From contig JAIESQ010000058.1 in assembly GCA_019745975.1 (NCBI GenBank), forward strand, positions 1 to 62,000: a DNA stretch of 62,000 nt, given 5' to 3'. This DNA comes from Pirellulales bacterium. GTDB lineage: Bacteria > Planctomycetota > Planctomycetia > Pirellulales > JAEUIK01. Positions 53,630 through 62,000 of this stretch are shown one piece after another. The position numbers were made by a program, and so were the translations under genes. Each line of letters starts with the position of its first letter. Position 1 is the first letter of the stretch. The notes below the pieces were generated by a model. It worked only from the letters and a program-made list of their open reading frames with translations. It was not told the origin of the DNA and ran no database searches.

Positions 53630-54273
53630 TAAATCACTCCCTTCGCGCGTGTGCTCGATCGCGCCCGTCTGCGGTATCCAACGAAAATCGCGGCCGCAAC
53701 AGCACTTGAAATCTGGGCGGCCGTGCTGGGCTCGGGAACGGCGGTGAACGTGAAGTTATCCATCGCAAAATATGCACCGGTGCCGCCGTAGTTGTGACCA
53801 ACACCGCCCCAGGCCTCAAAGCGGACTCGGTCGACGCCACCAAAGTTAAAGTCGAAGAACGTCGGCATGTAAGTAGGAACGACGACCAGTTGCGAATGGG
53901 TCAGCGCGCCGGCACGATAGCCCGTCACGGCGATATAGAGGCCATCATTCCAGGCGGCCGTGAGGTACGCTCCCTTGAAGTTGAAGGGAGTCGCGGCGAA
54001 GACTTCCGCGGGGTTCGCAAACCAGTTGAGCGCCGTGTAGTTTCCGGACACCGTTCCGTATAAGTACCCCGAAGGGCGAATGTAGTAAGTCCCTCCGTTG
54101 ATGTAGTACATGTTGTTCCATTGCAGTCCCCCGTATCCGTTCGGAACCGGCTTGTGGTCCAACAAGCCGATGTCATCGAACGTCAGAATCTCGGCCGAAA
54201 TCTGCCCGGCTGAGACGAGCGAAACATAAAGCAGCGTTCCTAGCAAAGTGCAGCGGATGAAGCACACGGGCAT
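53629..54273 (-). CDS. PEP-CTERM sorting-domain protein
   Basis: A 214-residue exported protein. The signal peptide is MPVCFIRCTLLGTLLYVSLVSAGQISA. The body (ILTFDDIGLLDHKPVPNGY, YFAMDNFTF) resembles discoidin/lectin-like beta sandwiches seen in many PEP-CTERM proteins. The C-terminal signal VPEPSTAAQISSAVAAAIFVGYRRRARS is complete. ATG at 54273 is preferred to one 42 bp upstream because it starts the signal peptide directly. Its stop overlaps the start of the interrupted gene that follows. Confidence 0.86.
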   Translation of the reverse strand: MPVCFIRCTLLGTLLYVSLVSAGQISAEILTFDDIGLLDHKPVPNGYGGLQWNNMYYINGGTYYIRPSGYLYGTVSGNYTALNWFANPAEVFAATPFNFKGAYLTAAWNDGLYIAVTGYRAGALTHSQLVVVPTYMPTFFDFNFGGVDRVRFEAWGGVGHNYGGTGAYFAMDNFTFTAVPEPSTAAQISSAVAAAIFVGYRRRARSSTRAKGVI

Positions 54274-54354
54274 CTCCAGTTCCGTCTTGAGTGGCAAACG
54301 AATCGGGGCGGACACTCCACGACGCGTGAGTGCTGAAGGATTGGAACCGAGCGA

Positions 54355-54927
54355 CTAGTGATCTCGGCTCGGCCAACGGCGGCGACGCGCTACGACGCCC
54401 ACGACAAGCAGCGCTCCGCTGATACACAACGTCGAGGTGCCTGGTTCGGGAACGGTCGTGAAGCGGATGATCGAGGCTGCCGCGGTATTGTCGTGAAAGA
54501 CATCGCTGTAGTTGATCAGGATGTCGGTGCCGTTTTGGACCGATAGTTCGACCGGGAAGAAATCGCTGAGGGGGTCCGCGCTCGCGGAGAGAATCGTCGG
54601 GCCAGAGATGACCTTTAAGATGAAGCCGTTGAAGTTGGCGTCATCGAAGGGAAACCCGAGCAGCCCCACATTCGTGATCGTGAGCCGGTCATCGAAAACA
54701 TCGACCTGCCAACTTTCATTGTAGCTGCTGAGATAGGAACCAGCAGGGTATTCGACCGCATCGGTCACAACGCGGTCGCCAGGATTGACGAAGACCTTGG
54801 TGCTGTTGGGATAGTACGCGGAAACGTTGACGGTAGCGCCAGACAGCCCCGCGGATGCGACGGAACAGAATAGCGGCGCGCTCGCCAGCGTCAGCAGACT
54901 GACGAATCGGGAAACAAGTCGGTTCAT
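54355..54927 (-). CDS. PEP-CTERM sorting-domain protein
   Basis: A 190-residue exported protein. The signal peptide is MNRLVSRFVSLLTLASAPLFCSVASAG. The middle has a beta-rich pattern (WQVDVFDDRLTITNVGLLGF, FNGFILKVISG). The end is VPEPGTSTLCISGALLVVGVVARRRRW. An upstream in-frame ATG at 54954 is possible but would add nine polar residues. No function can be assigned beyond envelope sorting. Confidence 0.86.
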   Translation of the reverse strand: MNRLVSRFVSLLTLASAPLFCSVASAGLSGATVNVSAYYPNSTKVFVNPGDRVVTDAVEYPAGSYLSSYNESWQVDVFDDRLTITNVGLLGFPFDDANFNGFILKVISGPTILSASADPLSDFFPVELSVQNGTDILINYSDVFHDNTAAASIIRFTTVPEPGTSTLCISGALLVVGVVARRRRWPSRDH

Positions 54928-54957
54928 TAGACAAAAACTCCGTGCTGAATTCACAGA

Positions 54958-55686
54958 TCACTGGCCGCGCCGACGATGACAGCGCACGACGGGACCCAGC
55001 AGCGCGCCGCCGACCAACAGCAGCGCGAGGGCCGAGGGTTCGGGCACCGCATAGCTCACGTTGTCGGCGCTGAGCAGCACGTTAAACGGGCTGGTGACGT
55101 CGATCTCGACTTGCGACATTCCACCTGGATCAGCGATGCCCAGGAAGTGGACCCCCTTGCCGACGTAGTTGCTAAACAAGAGCGTCTGACCATTGACGAT
55201 CAGCTTGGTCCGCAGGTCGGAAAACAAGAAATTCCAGTCGGCGCCGAAGCCCCGCACGGGCTGATCGAACAAAATGGCGGGCGACACCGGCGGGGTGCCG
55301 CCGTTTTGCGTTGAGGCTTCGATGCGCCAGTGATTCGTGCCGTTGACCGACTCGAACGCGTAGCCGTTTTCGATCAGATTGCCGCTGAAGCGCTCGATGC
55401 CGATCTTCAATTGCCCGACCTGGTTCACGCCCGGGGGCAACTGGTAGTTGTAGACGTCGTGTCCGCTGTTCGTGTAGAGGTAGACGGGGAGCGGCACGCC
55501 GTCGAACGTTTCGGTGACGATGGTGCCGCCGACGGCTTGCTCCCAAGCCGCGCGCGACGTGAAGACTTGCACGGCGGCCTTGGCGCCCTGTGCTGTCAGA
55601 TGCAGCGCGAGTGCGCATGCCAGAGCAGCGCTCAGAAGAGTCGTCAGGTGCGCCTGAGGGCGCACGGTGTTCCGGATCATTGGCAT
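54958..55686 (-). CDS. PEP-CTERM sorting-domain protein
   Basis: A 242-residue exported protein. Residues 1-37 are the signal peptide (LTTLLSAALACALALHL). The domain begins with VFTSRAAWEQAVGGTIVTETFDGVPLP, a type of opening frequent in planctomycete and cyanobacterial PEP-CTERM proteins. ENGYAFESVNG and GFGADWNFLF follow. The C-terminus is VPEPSALALLLVGGALLGPVVRCHRRRG. It ends 30 bp before the start of the next PEP-CTERM gene, so the run may be one transcript. Confidence 0.87.
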   Translation of the reverse strand: MPMIRNTVRPQAHLTTLLSAALACALALHLTAQGAKAAVQVFTSRAAWEQAVGGTIVTETFDGVPLPVYLYTNSGHDVYNYQLPPGVNQVGQLKIGIERFSGNLIENGYAFESVNGTNHWRIEASTQNGGTPPVSPAILFDQPVRGFGADWNFLFSDLRTKLIVNGQTLLFSNYVGKGVHFLGIADPGGMSQVEIDVTSPFNVLLSADNVSYAVPEPSALALLLVGGALLGPVVRCHRRRGQ

Positions 55687-55767
55687 GTACTCCGTTGGTT
55701 ACGACTGCGGAGGTTGGCTAATGGAGACTCGGTTCGCGATGGCGGCCGGTTCGTGCGTCGACGGATG

Positions 55768-56487
55768 CTAACTGGTGGATGGCCAGGACTTCTTGCGCCG
55801 GCGGGCGATGAAGAACACCGCCATCGTGCCCAGCAGCGCAAGCACCAGCGCGCTCGGCTCGGGCACCACGACGCCGGCGGTAACGTTGTCGTACAAGATG
55901 CCGTCGCCGGCATTGGTCACGATGACCGTAAGGCGATTGAACGGTGCGGTGTCGGTAACGCCGGCGAAAAAGACGTTGTCCGCAGCGGCGCCGCCGGGCA
56001 TGGCGGCCGCAATCACGTCGACACTGGTCGCCGACACGGTGTTCTCGAGACGAAAGGTCACCGTGTTCGCGGCGGCATCGCCGACGTTGATAAAAAACGA
56101 ACCGAAGCCGTTGACGACCTGATTGAACGTAAAGACCTCGTTCACCAGCACGCCGTTGGCCAACTGCCCTCCGATGGCGACCAGCGCCTTGGTCGGGCTG
56201 ACGGCCAGTCCTGGTGGCGCCGCGACGAAGCCGGCCGAGGTGGTCGCCGTAATGCCCGTGGCGCCGAAGGTGAGCGCGGGTGGCGTGCCGACGGTTGCCT
56301 CGATGGTGTCGGTGCCGACGACATTCAGGGCGGCGACGAAGCTGTTAAAGGCAGCGGTCGAGTTGGGCAAGGGACCGTTATTGGCGTCAAAGCCGCTGAA
56401 GAGGACGGGCGCGGCCGTGGCGCCGGGGGCCACGGCAACCACGGCGAGCGCGAACGTCGCGAGCAGGCGCAATCGAATGGAATTCAA
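55768..56487 (-). CDS. PEP-CTERM sorting-domain protein
   Basis: A 239-residue exported protein. The signal peptide is MNSIRLRLLATFALAVVAVAPGATA. The body (LFSGFDANNGPLPNSTAAF, LVNEVFTFNQVVNGFGSFF, DNVFFAGVTDTAPFNRLTV) is a beta-sandwich type shared by many PEP-CTERM proteins. The sorting signal is VPEPSALVLALLGTMAVFFIARRRKK. It is the first of four or five such genes in a row on this strand. Confidence 0.87.
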   Translation of the reverse strand: MNSIRLRLLATFALAVVAVAPGATAAPVLFSGFDANNGPLPNSTAAFNSFVAALNVVGTDTIEATVGTPPALTFGATGITATTSAGFVAAPPGLAVSPTKALVAIGGQLANGVLVNEVFTFNQVVNGFGSFFINVGDAAANTVTFRLENTVSATSVDVIAAAMPGGAAADNVFFAGVTDTAPFNRLTVIVTNAGDGILYDNVTAGVVVPEPSALVLALLGTMAVFFIARRRKKSWPSTS

Positions 56488-57205
56488 AGGTGCAAACTCC
56501 CTGATGAAGGAATCTTTGGGTGACGCGTCATCGAATCGTTGCCAAGGCGGTCCGCAGCGCGCCGATCGAAAGCTGGCGGGCGAGTCAACTCGCGCGAAGG
56601 AGCCACGCCATCGACAGTGGGCGCAGCAAGCTTGGACCGAGAGGCGCTACGATCTGGCAGCGATACGAATCAGTAGCGTGTCCAAGCTGGCCTGAGACTT
56701 GTGCCGTCCGGGACGGACAACGCCTAGCGAGTATTACCTGGGAGTGCAGCCAAAGCAAGGCCCGGAGCGTGTCTAGGAGCAAGACTTCGGGTCGATCGGC
56801 CACTCGGCCTCTGGCTTTCAGCCGCCCGGAACGCAAAACCGCTTGCCGAACCCGACTTTCGAATCGGAGGCGGCTCGGAGCGTTCATGGCGGCGACCCGA
56901 AGCGCGGCAGTTTTCATCGGGTAGCGCTACTCTGCCAACGGCCAGGGCAGGCTCTGGCCGCGTAGGTGTCGTAAGGTTTTGTCTCGACCGACGCTGCCAG
57001 CCCGCCAGCGCGCATCAGGCTGATGTATCGCGCGCGGGCTTGAAGTTCGCTCTGAAGTTCCGGATCATGATGTGGTCGCACCCCGGTAGCTCGCGGGAGT
57101 GGCAGCGGTCGCTTGACTCGCTGCCGCGATTGCGCCGCGGGCCAGAAACGGAGTGCGTGCGAACGATCGGTTGGACGGGGGCCAGCCGGCAGGGATTCGA
57201 TTTTC
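56488..57205. other. Gene-free stretch between divergent genes
   Basis: About 720 bp between the PEP-CTERM gene on the left (minus) and the protease gene on the right (plus). Short open frames here have no signal peptide, domain or convincing start, and no repeat family member was found. Promoters for both genes should lie here but could not be placed. Confidence 0.5.
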
Positions 57206-59587
57206 ATGGCTCTCGCCCGAACGATGCAGGCGCGCCCTGCACGCCGCGTCGGCGCCGCGCGCCGACGGCAACTTCTCGCCGAACCGCTCGAGCAGCGCCT
57301 GACGCTCAGCGGCACCGGCATTTCGTCGGATTACACTTCGCTTGCCAGTAGTGTTGCCGCGCTGGCGCTCGTCGACGACGGCTACGAGAACAACGACACC
57401 CGGCTGACGGCCTACGATCTGGGCACGCTCACCTCGGCCCGCACGATCAATTCGTTGGTGATGGCCGACAGCGAAGACTGGTTCAAGTTCACGATCACGG
57501 CCCCGGCTCGGCCCGTCGATTTTGTCTCGATCGGCTTCGATAACGCGCAGGGTAACTTGCAGCTTGCCATCTACAGCAGCTACGGCTACGTGATGGGGGA
57601 CTCGCAGGGAACCGGCAACAGCGAAGCGGTGACGCTCAACTTGCTGGCGCCGGGCACGTACTACGCCAAGGTGTGGGGCCAAGGTGGCGCGCAGAACCCC
57701 GGCTACTGGCTGACGATCTCGCCCCCTTCGGGCGATGATTCGTACGAGAACAACGACACGATCGGCACGGCCAGCGATCTGGGGCTGCTCACGGGCACGA
57801 GAACACTCTCCTCGCTGGTGCTGGCCGACAGCCAGGATTTCTACAAGTTCAACATCGAGACGGCGGCCTCGGCGGGCAATGCGGTGTCGATCGCCTTTCA
57901 GCAGGCGCAGGGCGACTTGCAGTTGGCACTATACAACTCGGCGGGCACGCTGGTCGGCACGTCGCAAGGGACCGGCAATAGCGAGACAATTTCGCTCGCT
58001 GGCATGTCCGCGGGGCGCTACTACGTGCGCGTGTACGGCGCTAACGGCGCGACGAACCCGAATTACTCGCTCACCATTGTGGCGCCAGCCGCGCTGGTCG
58101 ATGACCCCTATGAAGACAACGACACGACCGCCACGGCCACCGACCTGGGCACGATTGCGACTACGACGTCGCTCGCGTTGTTGGTGATGGCGGACAGCCA
58201 GGATTTTTTCAAATTCACCACGGTGGCCACGGGCGGCGCCAGTAGCGCGGTCTCGATCGGTTTTCAGAACGCGCAGGGCGACCTGCAACTGGCGCTGTAT
58301 AACTCCGCCGGCACGCTCGTCGGCACATCGCAAGGGACCGGCAATAGCGAGACGATCTCGCTTAACGGGTTGGCGGCCGGCCGCTACTACATCCGCGTGT
58401 TTGGCGCCAACGCGGCGAAGAACCCCAACTATTCGCTGACGGTTACTCCGCCAGCGGCGCCGCTCACCGTGTTCCCCGACGTGCCGTACTATGGCGGCAG
58501 CCAAGATTGGAGCATCAACTCGATCAACGCTCCCGAGGCGTGGGCCCAAGGCTACACCGGGCAAGGGGTGATCGTGGCTGTCGTCGATACCGGGGTCGAT
58601 CTCGATCACCCCGACCTGGTCAGCCAGATTTGGGTGAATCCGGGCGAAATCGCCGGGAACGGACTCGACGACGACCACAACGGGTACGTCGACGACGTAT
58701 CGGGCTGGGATTTCTCCGACGGCGACAATACGCCCGACGACGGCCGCGGGCACGGCACCCACGTAGCCGGCACGATCGCGGCCGCGGCCAATGGCTTTGG
58801 AGCCACGGGGGTCGCGCCTGGCGCCAAGATCATGCCGGTGCGCGTGCTGGGAGCCGACGGATCGGGGAGCTCGAGCGCCGTGGCAGCGGGCATCCGGTAT
58901 GCCGTGGACAACGGCGCCGAGATCATCAACTTGAGTTTGGGAGGCTCCTACAGCTCGACGATTCTGTCGTCGATTCAATACGCCCAGCAACACGACGTGC
59001 TGGTGGTGGCGGCGGCCGGCAACGATGCGGCGACAGGCCCGATCTATCCCGCGCGGTTCAGCGCGTCGCTGACGAACGTGATCTCGGTGGGCGCCTATAG
59101 CTCGTCGAATGCGATCGCCAGCTTCAGCAACGCCGTGGGCACGAGCGGCGCCGTGCAAGTCGATGCGCCTGGCGTGAGTATCTACAACACGTACCCCAAC
59201 GGACAATACGGCTGGCTCAGCGGCACGAGCATGGCGACGCCGCACGTGGCGGGGCTGGCGGCCTTGGCGCTATCGGCCAATGGGGCGCTGGGCGCGGCAG
59301 AGCTTCGTTCGTTGATCGTGGCTGGCGCCAATCATGTGATTGCGGGATCGGATTCGCGCGGCGGCGTGAACGCGGCCGTGACGGTGGCCCTGGCGGCCTC
59401 GGGTCAAACATCTCTGACATCCGTGGCGAGCCAAACGCTCGGCAGCCAAGCTGGCTCGCAACTTGCCACGAGCCAAAGTTGGCTGTCGGGCTGGATCACG
59501 CGGCTGGCGATCGACGCCGAGGCCGCGACACACCCTCGTTTCGCACGGCTGGCGGCGATCGATTGGGTGCTCGGCGAGTGGGGATAG
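57206..59587 (+). CDS. Exported subtilisin-like serine protease with three PPC repeats
   Basis: A 793-residue S8 protease. The N-terminus has an Arg-rich stretch and RRRQLLAEPLEQRLTLSG, matching the planctomycete exoprotein LE-x-R motif instead of a classic signal peptide. Three pre-peptidase C-terminal (PPC) repeats of about 110 residues follow, each opening with DD-x-YE-x-ND and ending in a YY-x-K/R-V strand. The catalytic domain has Asp461 (VVDTGVDLDHPDL), His516 (GHGTHVAGT) and Ser675 (GTSMATPHVAG). A Thr/Ser/Gln-rich C-terminal part closes the protein. PPC repeats normally follow the protease domain; here they precede it. ATG at 57206 is preferred to the GTG upstream. Confidence 0.92.
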   Translation: MALARTMQARPARRVGAARRRQLLAEPLEQRLTLSGTGISSDYTSLASSVAALALVDDGYENNDTRLTAYDLGTLTSARTINSLVMADSEDWFKFTITAPARPVDFVSIGFDNAQGNLQLAIYSSYGYVMGDSQGTGNSEAVTLNLLAPGTYYAKVWGQGGAQNPGYWLTISPPSGDDSYENNDTIGTASDLGLLTGTRTLSSLVLADSQDFYKFNIETAASAGNAVSIAFQQAQGDLQLALYNSAGTLVGTSQGTGNSETISLAGMSAGRYYVRVYGANGATNPNYSLTIVAPAALVDDPYEDNDTTATATDLGTIATTTSLALLVMADSQDFFKFTTVATGGASSAVSIGFQNAQGDLQLALYNSAGTLVGTSQGTGNSETISLNGLAAGRYYIRVFGANAAKNPNYSLTVTPPAAPLTVFPDVPYYGGSQDWSINSINAPEAWAQGYTGQGVIVAVVDTGVDLDHPDLVSQIWVNPGEIAGNGLDDDHNGYVDDVSGWDFSDGDNTPDDGRGHGTHVAGTIAAAANGFGATGVAPGAKIMPVRVLGADGSGSSSAVAAGIRYAVDNGAEIINLSLGGSYSSTILSSIQYAQQHDVLVVAAAGNDAATGPIYPARFSASLTNVISVGAYSSSNAIASFSNAVGTSGAVQVDAPGVSIYNTYPNGQYGWLSGTSMATPHVAGLAALALSANGALGAAELRSLIVAGANHVIAGSDSRGGVNAAVTVALAASGQTSLTSVASQTLGSQAGSQLATSQSWLSGWITRLAIDAEAATHPRFARLAAIDWVLGEWG

Positions 59588-59821
59588 GAGAAAGTGCGGC
59601 ACCGAGGGGAAGTTCAGCCTCCGCCGCGAGCCTCGTCGGTGGCGAGCGGACCTCACGTCGCCGGGACGAATCAGAAACGCAGAACGTTGTCGCAATCCTC
59701 CGGCGGCGGCAGAGTGTTCTGCATCGAACGAAAGCGAATCCGATTCTCGTACGGATTTTGGATGCGGCGTGCCCAAATGATATTGCCAAGAACGAACATG
59801 GCAAAAACGACGACACTTCGG

Positions 59822-59844
59822 AATCAGCGTGGGGCAAAGCACCA
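59822..59844 (+). repeat. 23-bp direct repeat, copy at the gene's 3' end
   Basis: An exact 23-bp direct repeat whose other copy is at 59986-60008, 164 bp away. This copy contains the stop codon of the small membrane-protein gene. Both begin AATCAGCGTGGGG. Confidence 0.7.
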
Positions 59845-60168
59845 CATCGGCAACCAGCCAACCTCATGGGGGATTAGCATGAGGGGAATCGCCACGGCCG
59901 CCGCCGCGCACGCCGAGAGCAAAGCCCCGACGAGCCAAACGCCTAATACCGCCCAGAGTTTCCAGGGTGCCGCGATGGTCCAGAAAATCAGCGTGGGGCA
60001 AAGCACCAGCGCAACGGTCACGAGCGCCTTCTCGGCGGGCATGTCCTTGGGCAACACGGCGAACGCGACAAAGCACAACAAGCCCGCCACGATCGCGACG
60101 AGCTTCGCCGACCGGCTCTGCAGCGGCCGGTTCAGCGGATGAGTCGGTCTCGAACGCGTTGCCGGCAT
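59824..60168 (-). CDS. Small hypothetical membrane protein
   Basis: A 114-residue protein of unknown function with three hydrophobic segments: KLVAIVAGLLCFVAFAVL, EKALVTVALVLCPTLIFWTI and LWAVLGVWLVGALLSACAAA. No family could be named. ATG at 60168 is chosen; it avoids overlap with the HAF-type gene. The last codons lie in a 23-bp sequence that is repeated in its own middle (59986-60008), so the C-terminus may be a rearranged end. Confidence 0.55.
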   Translation of the reverse strand: MPATRSRPTHPLNRPLQSRSAKLVAIVAGLLCFVAFAVLPKDMPAEKALVTVALVLCPTLIFWTIAAPWKLWAVLGVWLVGALLSACAAAAVAIPLMLIPHEVGWLPMWCFAPR

Positions 60169-60200
60169 TCGTCGCGCGATCCTTCGAGGCTCGGTGGAGC

Positions 60201-61418
60201 TCAGCAGCATTCGCCGGCGGAGTTACCGTTGCGACCGACTGACAGGTGCCGCCGGCGGCGGACCAAGCAAACGATGACCGCAGCCCCAGGCAATGCCGCG
60301 AGTAGCCCAGCGGGTTCTGGGACTTCGAAGATCCAACCCTGCATGTGGCCTTGGGGATCGATGCCGTTGCCGACAATCACTTTGCCATTGTCCGAAATCG
60401 CGGTCGCCTCGGTGAGAGTCCAGCCCAACAACGAGGGACCAAGGCCATATTGATTGATGAGGACACTCTGCAGGCTGCGCATGCCGTTGGTCGCATCCCA
60501 AATAAACGCGCTTCCCAGTGGCAGGGGCTGAGCCCGCCCCACGACGACATTGCCACTGTTCGAGACGGCCAAAGCGTGGCTCTGCATCGACGCTGATCCC
60601 AGCGGAGTCAGCTTCGCCGACCCGGTCGTCCACAAGAATGCCTGCTGCAGACTGAAGACGTTCAAGCCTGCTCCCACAACGGCGGTTCCGTCACTGGAGA
60701 TTGCTTCTGCGAAACTCGTCGTGCCGAGCGGCAGGTAACCAAGTCCGACGGGCGCGTTGTCGCCGATCCACAGCAACGCTTGCAGGCCGCTGTCGCCGAC
60801 GACATGACCACGGCCGGCGATGATGTTGCCGTTGGCCGAGACGGCATTCGCCGTGCTGCCGACCGCGCCGGGTAGAAACCCGAGCAATTCAAATCCGTTG
60901 GCCGAGGTCCACCGCCAAGCCTGCTCGCTGCCAAACGAGTGATTGTCGCTCCAGCCCACCACGGTTGCGCCCGCGGTGGAGACATCGTTCGCGGCGCCAT
61001 TCGCATAGCCTGCGGGATTGCCGAGAGGCAGATAGCCGCCTCCGCCGGTCCAGGTGAGCGGAACTTGATCAAAACTGTTCAGGTAACCAGCCACCGTTTC
61101 GCCGGTCGGCGACAGCGCCGTGGCTCGGCTGCTGGCGGTTCCTGGTGGGGCTCCGATAGGTACGATGCCCGCGGCATGCGTCCAGAGAAACACCTTCCCT
61201 GCCGAGAGCCCGACGACAACGGAACCATTGGCGGACAAATCAATGGCCTGGCTCTCGAAGATGTCGCTACCGGTAGGCGGGATGATCCCGAGCCCCTGAA
61301 AGGTTGCCGCCCAGGATTCGCCAATCGCACAAGTCACCGCGAAAACGAACCATAGTGATGGCGAACGAAGGACACGAAGCACCCAAGACGATTTGATGGC
61401 CTGGTTGATCGAGCTCAT
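60201..61418 (-). CDS. HAF-repeat PEP-CTERM protein
   Basis: A 405-residue exported protein. After a signal peptide (LRSPSLWFVFAVTCAIGESWA) come about six HAF-like repeats, recognisable by alternating S-x-G-x-VV-x-G and AF/AWxW units (ANGSVVVGLSAGKVFLWT, SGNVVVGRAQPLPLGSAFIW, DNGKVIVGNGIDPQGHMQGWIF). This is a fold expected to be a beta propeller. The C-terminal signal is VPEPAGLLAALPGAAVIVCLVRRRRH. ATG at 61418 is preferred over two upstream in-frame ATGs because the signal peptide follows it. Function is unknown. Confidence 0.88.
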   Translation of the reverse strand: MSSINQAIKSSWVLRVLRSPSLWFVFAVTCAIGESWAATFQGLGIIPPTGSDIFESQAIDLSANGSVVVGLSAGKVFLWTHAAGIVPIGAPPGTASSRATALSPTGETVAGYLNSFDQVPLTWTGGGGYLPLGNPAGYANGAANDVSTAGATVVGWSDNHSFGSEQAWRWTSANGFELLGFLPGAVGSTANAVSANGNIIAGRGHVVGDSGLQALLWIGDNAPVGLGYLPLGTTSFAEAISSDGTAVVGAGLNVFSLQQAFLWTTGSAKLTPLGSASMQSHALAVSNSGNVVVGRAQPLPLGSAFIWDATNGMRSLQSVLINQYGLGPSLLGWTLTEATAISDNGKVIVGNGIDPQGHMQGWIFEVPEPAGLLAALPGAAVIVCLVRRRRHLSVGRNGNSAGECC

Positions 61419-61948
61419 TGGCAAGCAGAACTCCGATTGCTGTCGGCAACACGCCCGAACTGCGAGCGTTGTCGCCGATCGATTGTTCATTGAAATTGAG
61501 ACAACGCGGATTCTTCGCAAACCATGCAGCAGCGCGGCGGAATGGTGTCTGGCCGAGGGTTGGCAGCAACCCGAGCGACCTCGCCAGCCCGAACGACTCG
61601 GCCGCGCTGAAACCAGGCGGAATGGCGCTGGCAGGCGGACCGCGACAACACTTGGCGCGGTGCGAATTCGGCGGGAGTCTGTGCGCCGATCGAGCAGACT
61701 ACACGCAGTCATTCGCTCGCGGCGTGAGTCAAGGCGAAGAACCTTCGCAATGCACTAGCGACTCCTTGAAGGCCGCTTCGTGTCCGCCGACTAAGGGTGA
61801 AGGCGAACTTTTGGCAGCGTTGCCGATCCGTTGCGGGGATCGGATTACTACCATCGCGGCGCATCGCATTATAGCTCGAAATAGTCCGCTTCCGCAACGA
61901 ATCGCTGACCGTCAACACCAGCGGGGTGCGCGACTGGATTCTGGCGGT
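61419..61948. other. Gene-free stretch near the right end
   Basis: No gene is supported in these 530 bp. It is the upstream region of the HAF-type gene and the downstream region of a gene truncated by the window edge. Confidence 0.5.
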
Positions 61949-62000
61949 TAGGCGGCGTGTTCCCAATAGGCGGCCCAGTGATCGCTGTAGACGCAGGCGC
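61949..62000 (-). CDS. C-terminal end of a gene cut by the window edge
   Basis: The minus-strand frame reads ACVYSDHWAAYWEHAA and stops with TAA at 61949-61951. The CVYSDHWAAY pattern resembles the end region of DDE transposases such as IS1-like enzymes, where a catalytic aspartate sits in a YSD/YTD context. Only 16 residues are visible, so this is only a suggestion. Confidence 0.25.

Noticed and set aside
55330-56523. 397-codon plus-strand frame across two PEP-CTERM genes
   Set aside because: It crosses two minus-strand genes that have signal peptides and sorting signals and shows no domain of its own.
57929-59245. 438-codon minus-strand frame opposite the subtilisin gene
   Set aside because: It mirrors the protease coding sequence, is rich in Arg/His/Val as typical for antisense frames, and the plus-strand protein has a complete catalytic triad.

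Overview
The window looks like chromosomal DNA of a GC-rich member of the Planctomycetota, most likely Pirellulales-like. The grounds are a complete planctomycete-type (PVM) bacterial microcompartment operon, many PEP-CTERM exported proteins, an exoprotein with the planctomycete N-terminal LE-x-R-type motif, a cytochrome b fused to a diheme cytochrome c, and many palindromic intergenic repeats. There are no rRNA genes, CRISPR arrays or complete insertion sequences. RNA genes are one tRNA-His and one SRP RNA.

Layout. 1-8.9 kb: fatty acid desaturase, DJ-1/PfpI protein, a 1.6 kb gene-free stretch holding a dispersed repeat, an RNase H-like protein without its catalytic aspartates, glgB, a PEP-hydrolase-like TIM barrel, a tRNA-binding protein and a small c-type cytochrome. 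8.9-11 kb: a PEP-CTERM protein and rsgA. 11.1-21.3 kb (minus strand): the microcompartment operon. Its order is DeoR regulator, PduL phosphotransacylase, two BMC-H shell proteins, acetate kinase, BMC-P, CoA-acylating aldehyde dehydrogenase, BMC-P, an unknown cargo-like protein, BMC-P, class II aldolase, lactate/malate dehydrogenase, and an unknown TIM-barrel protein. A perfect palindrome lies just upstream of the regulator. 21.5-25.8 kb: MFS transporter, cytochrome b/c fusion and Rieske protein. 26-28 kb: nrnA and ribF. 28.1-33.7 kb: an AtuA-like protein with both subunits of a biotin-dependent acyl-CoA carboxylase. 33.8-39.2 kb: nucleotide-sugar and envelope genes. 39.4-43 kb: a PQQ-type beta-propeller, an SPFH protein and a helix-turn-helix/pseudo-receiver regulator with a long leader.

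43-45 kb holds a second, inverted copy of the dispersed repeat and a frameshifted small membrane-protein gene. 45-50.5 kb carries the conserved cluster SRP RNA-dnaX-ebfC-recR followed by rpoN; dnaX contains an A9 run that could yield a short gamma-type product. 50.8-61.4 kb holds tRNA-His, seven PEP-CTERM genes (one broken by an in-frame UGA), a response regulator, a subtilisin-like protease with PPC repeats and a small membrane protein.

How it works together. The operon encodes a shell plus the route from a sugar-phosphate aldolase product (lactaldehyde) through lactyl-CoA and lactyl-phosphate to lactate with ATP recovery, as known for fucose/rhamnose-degrading PVM microcompartments. Four of its enzymes carry short amphipathic helices typical of encapsulation peptides. 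Palindromic repeats sit between the shell genes and inside two coding sequences. All functional calls are from reading the sequence; no searches were run.
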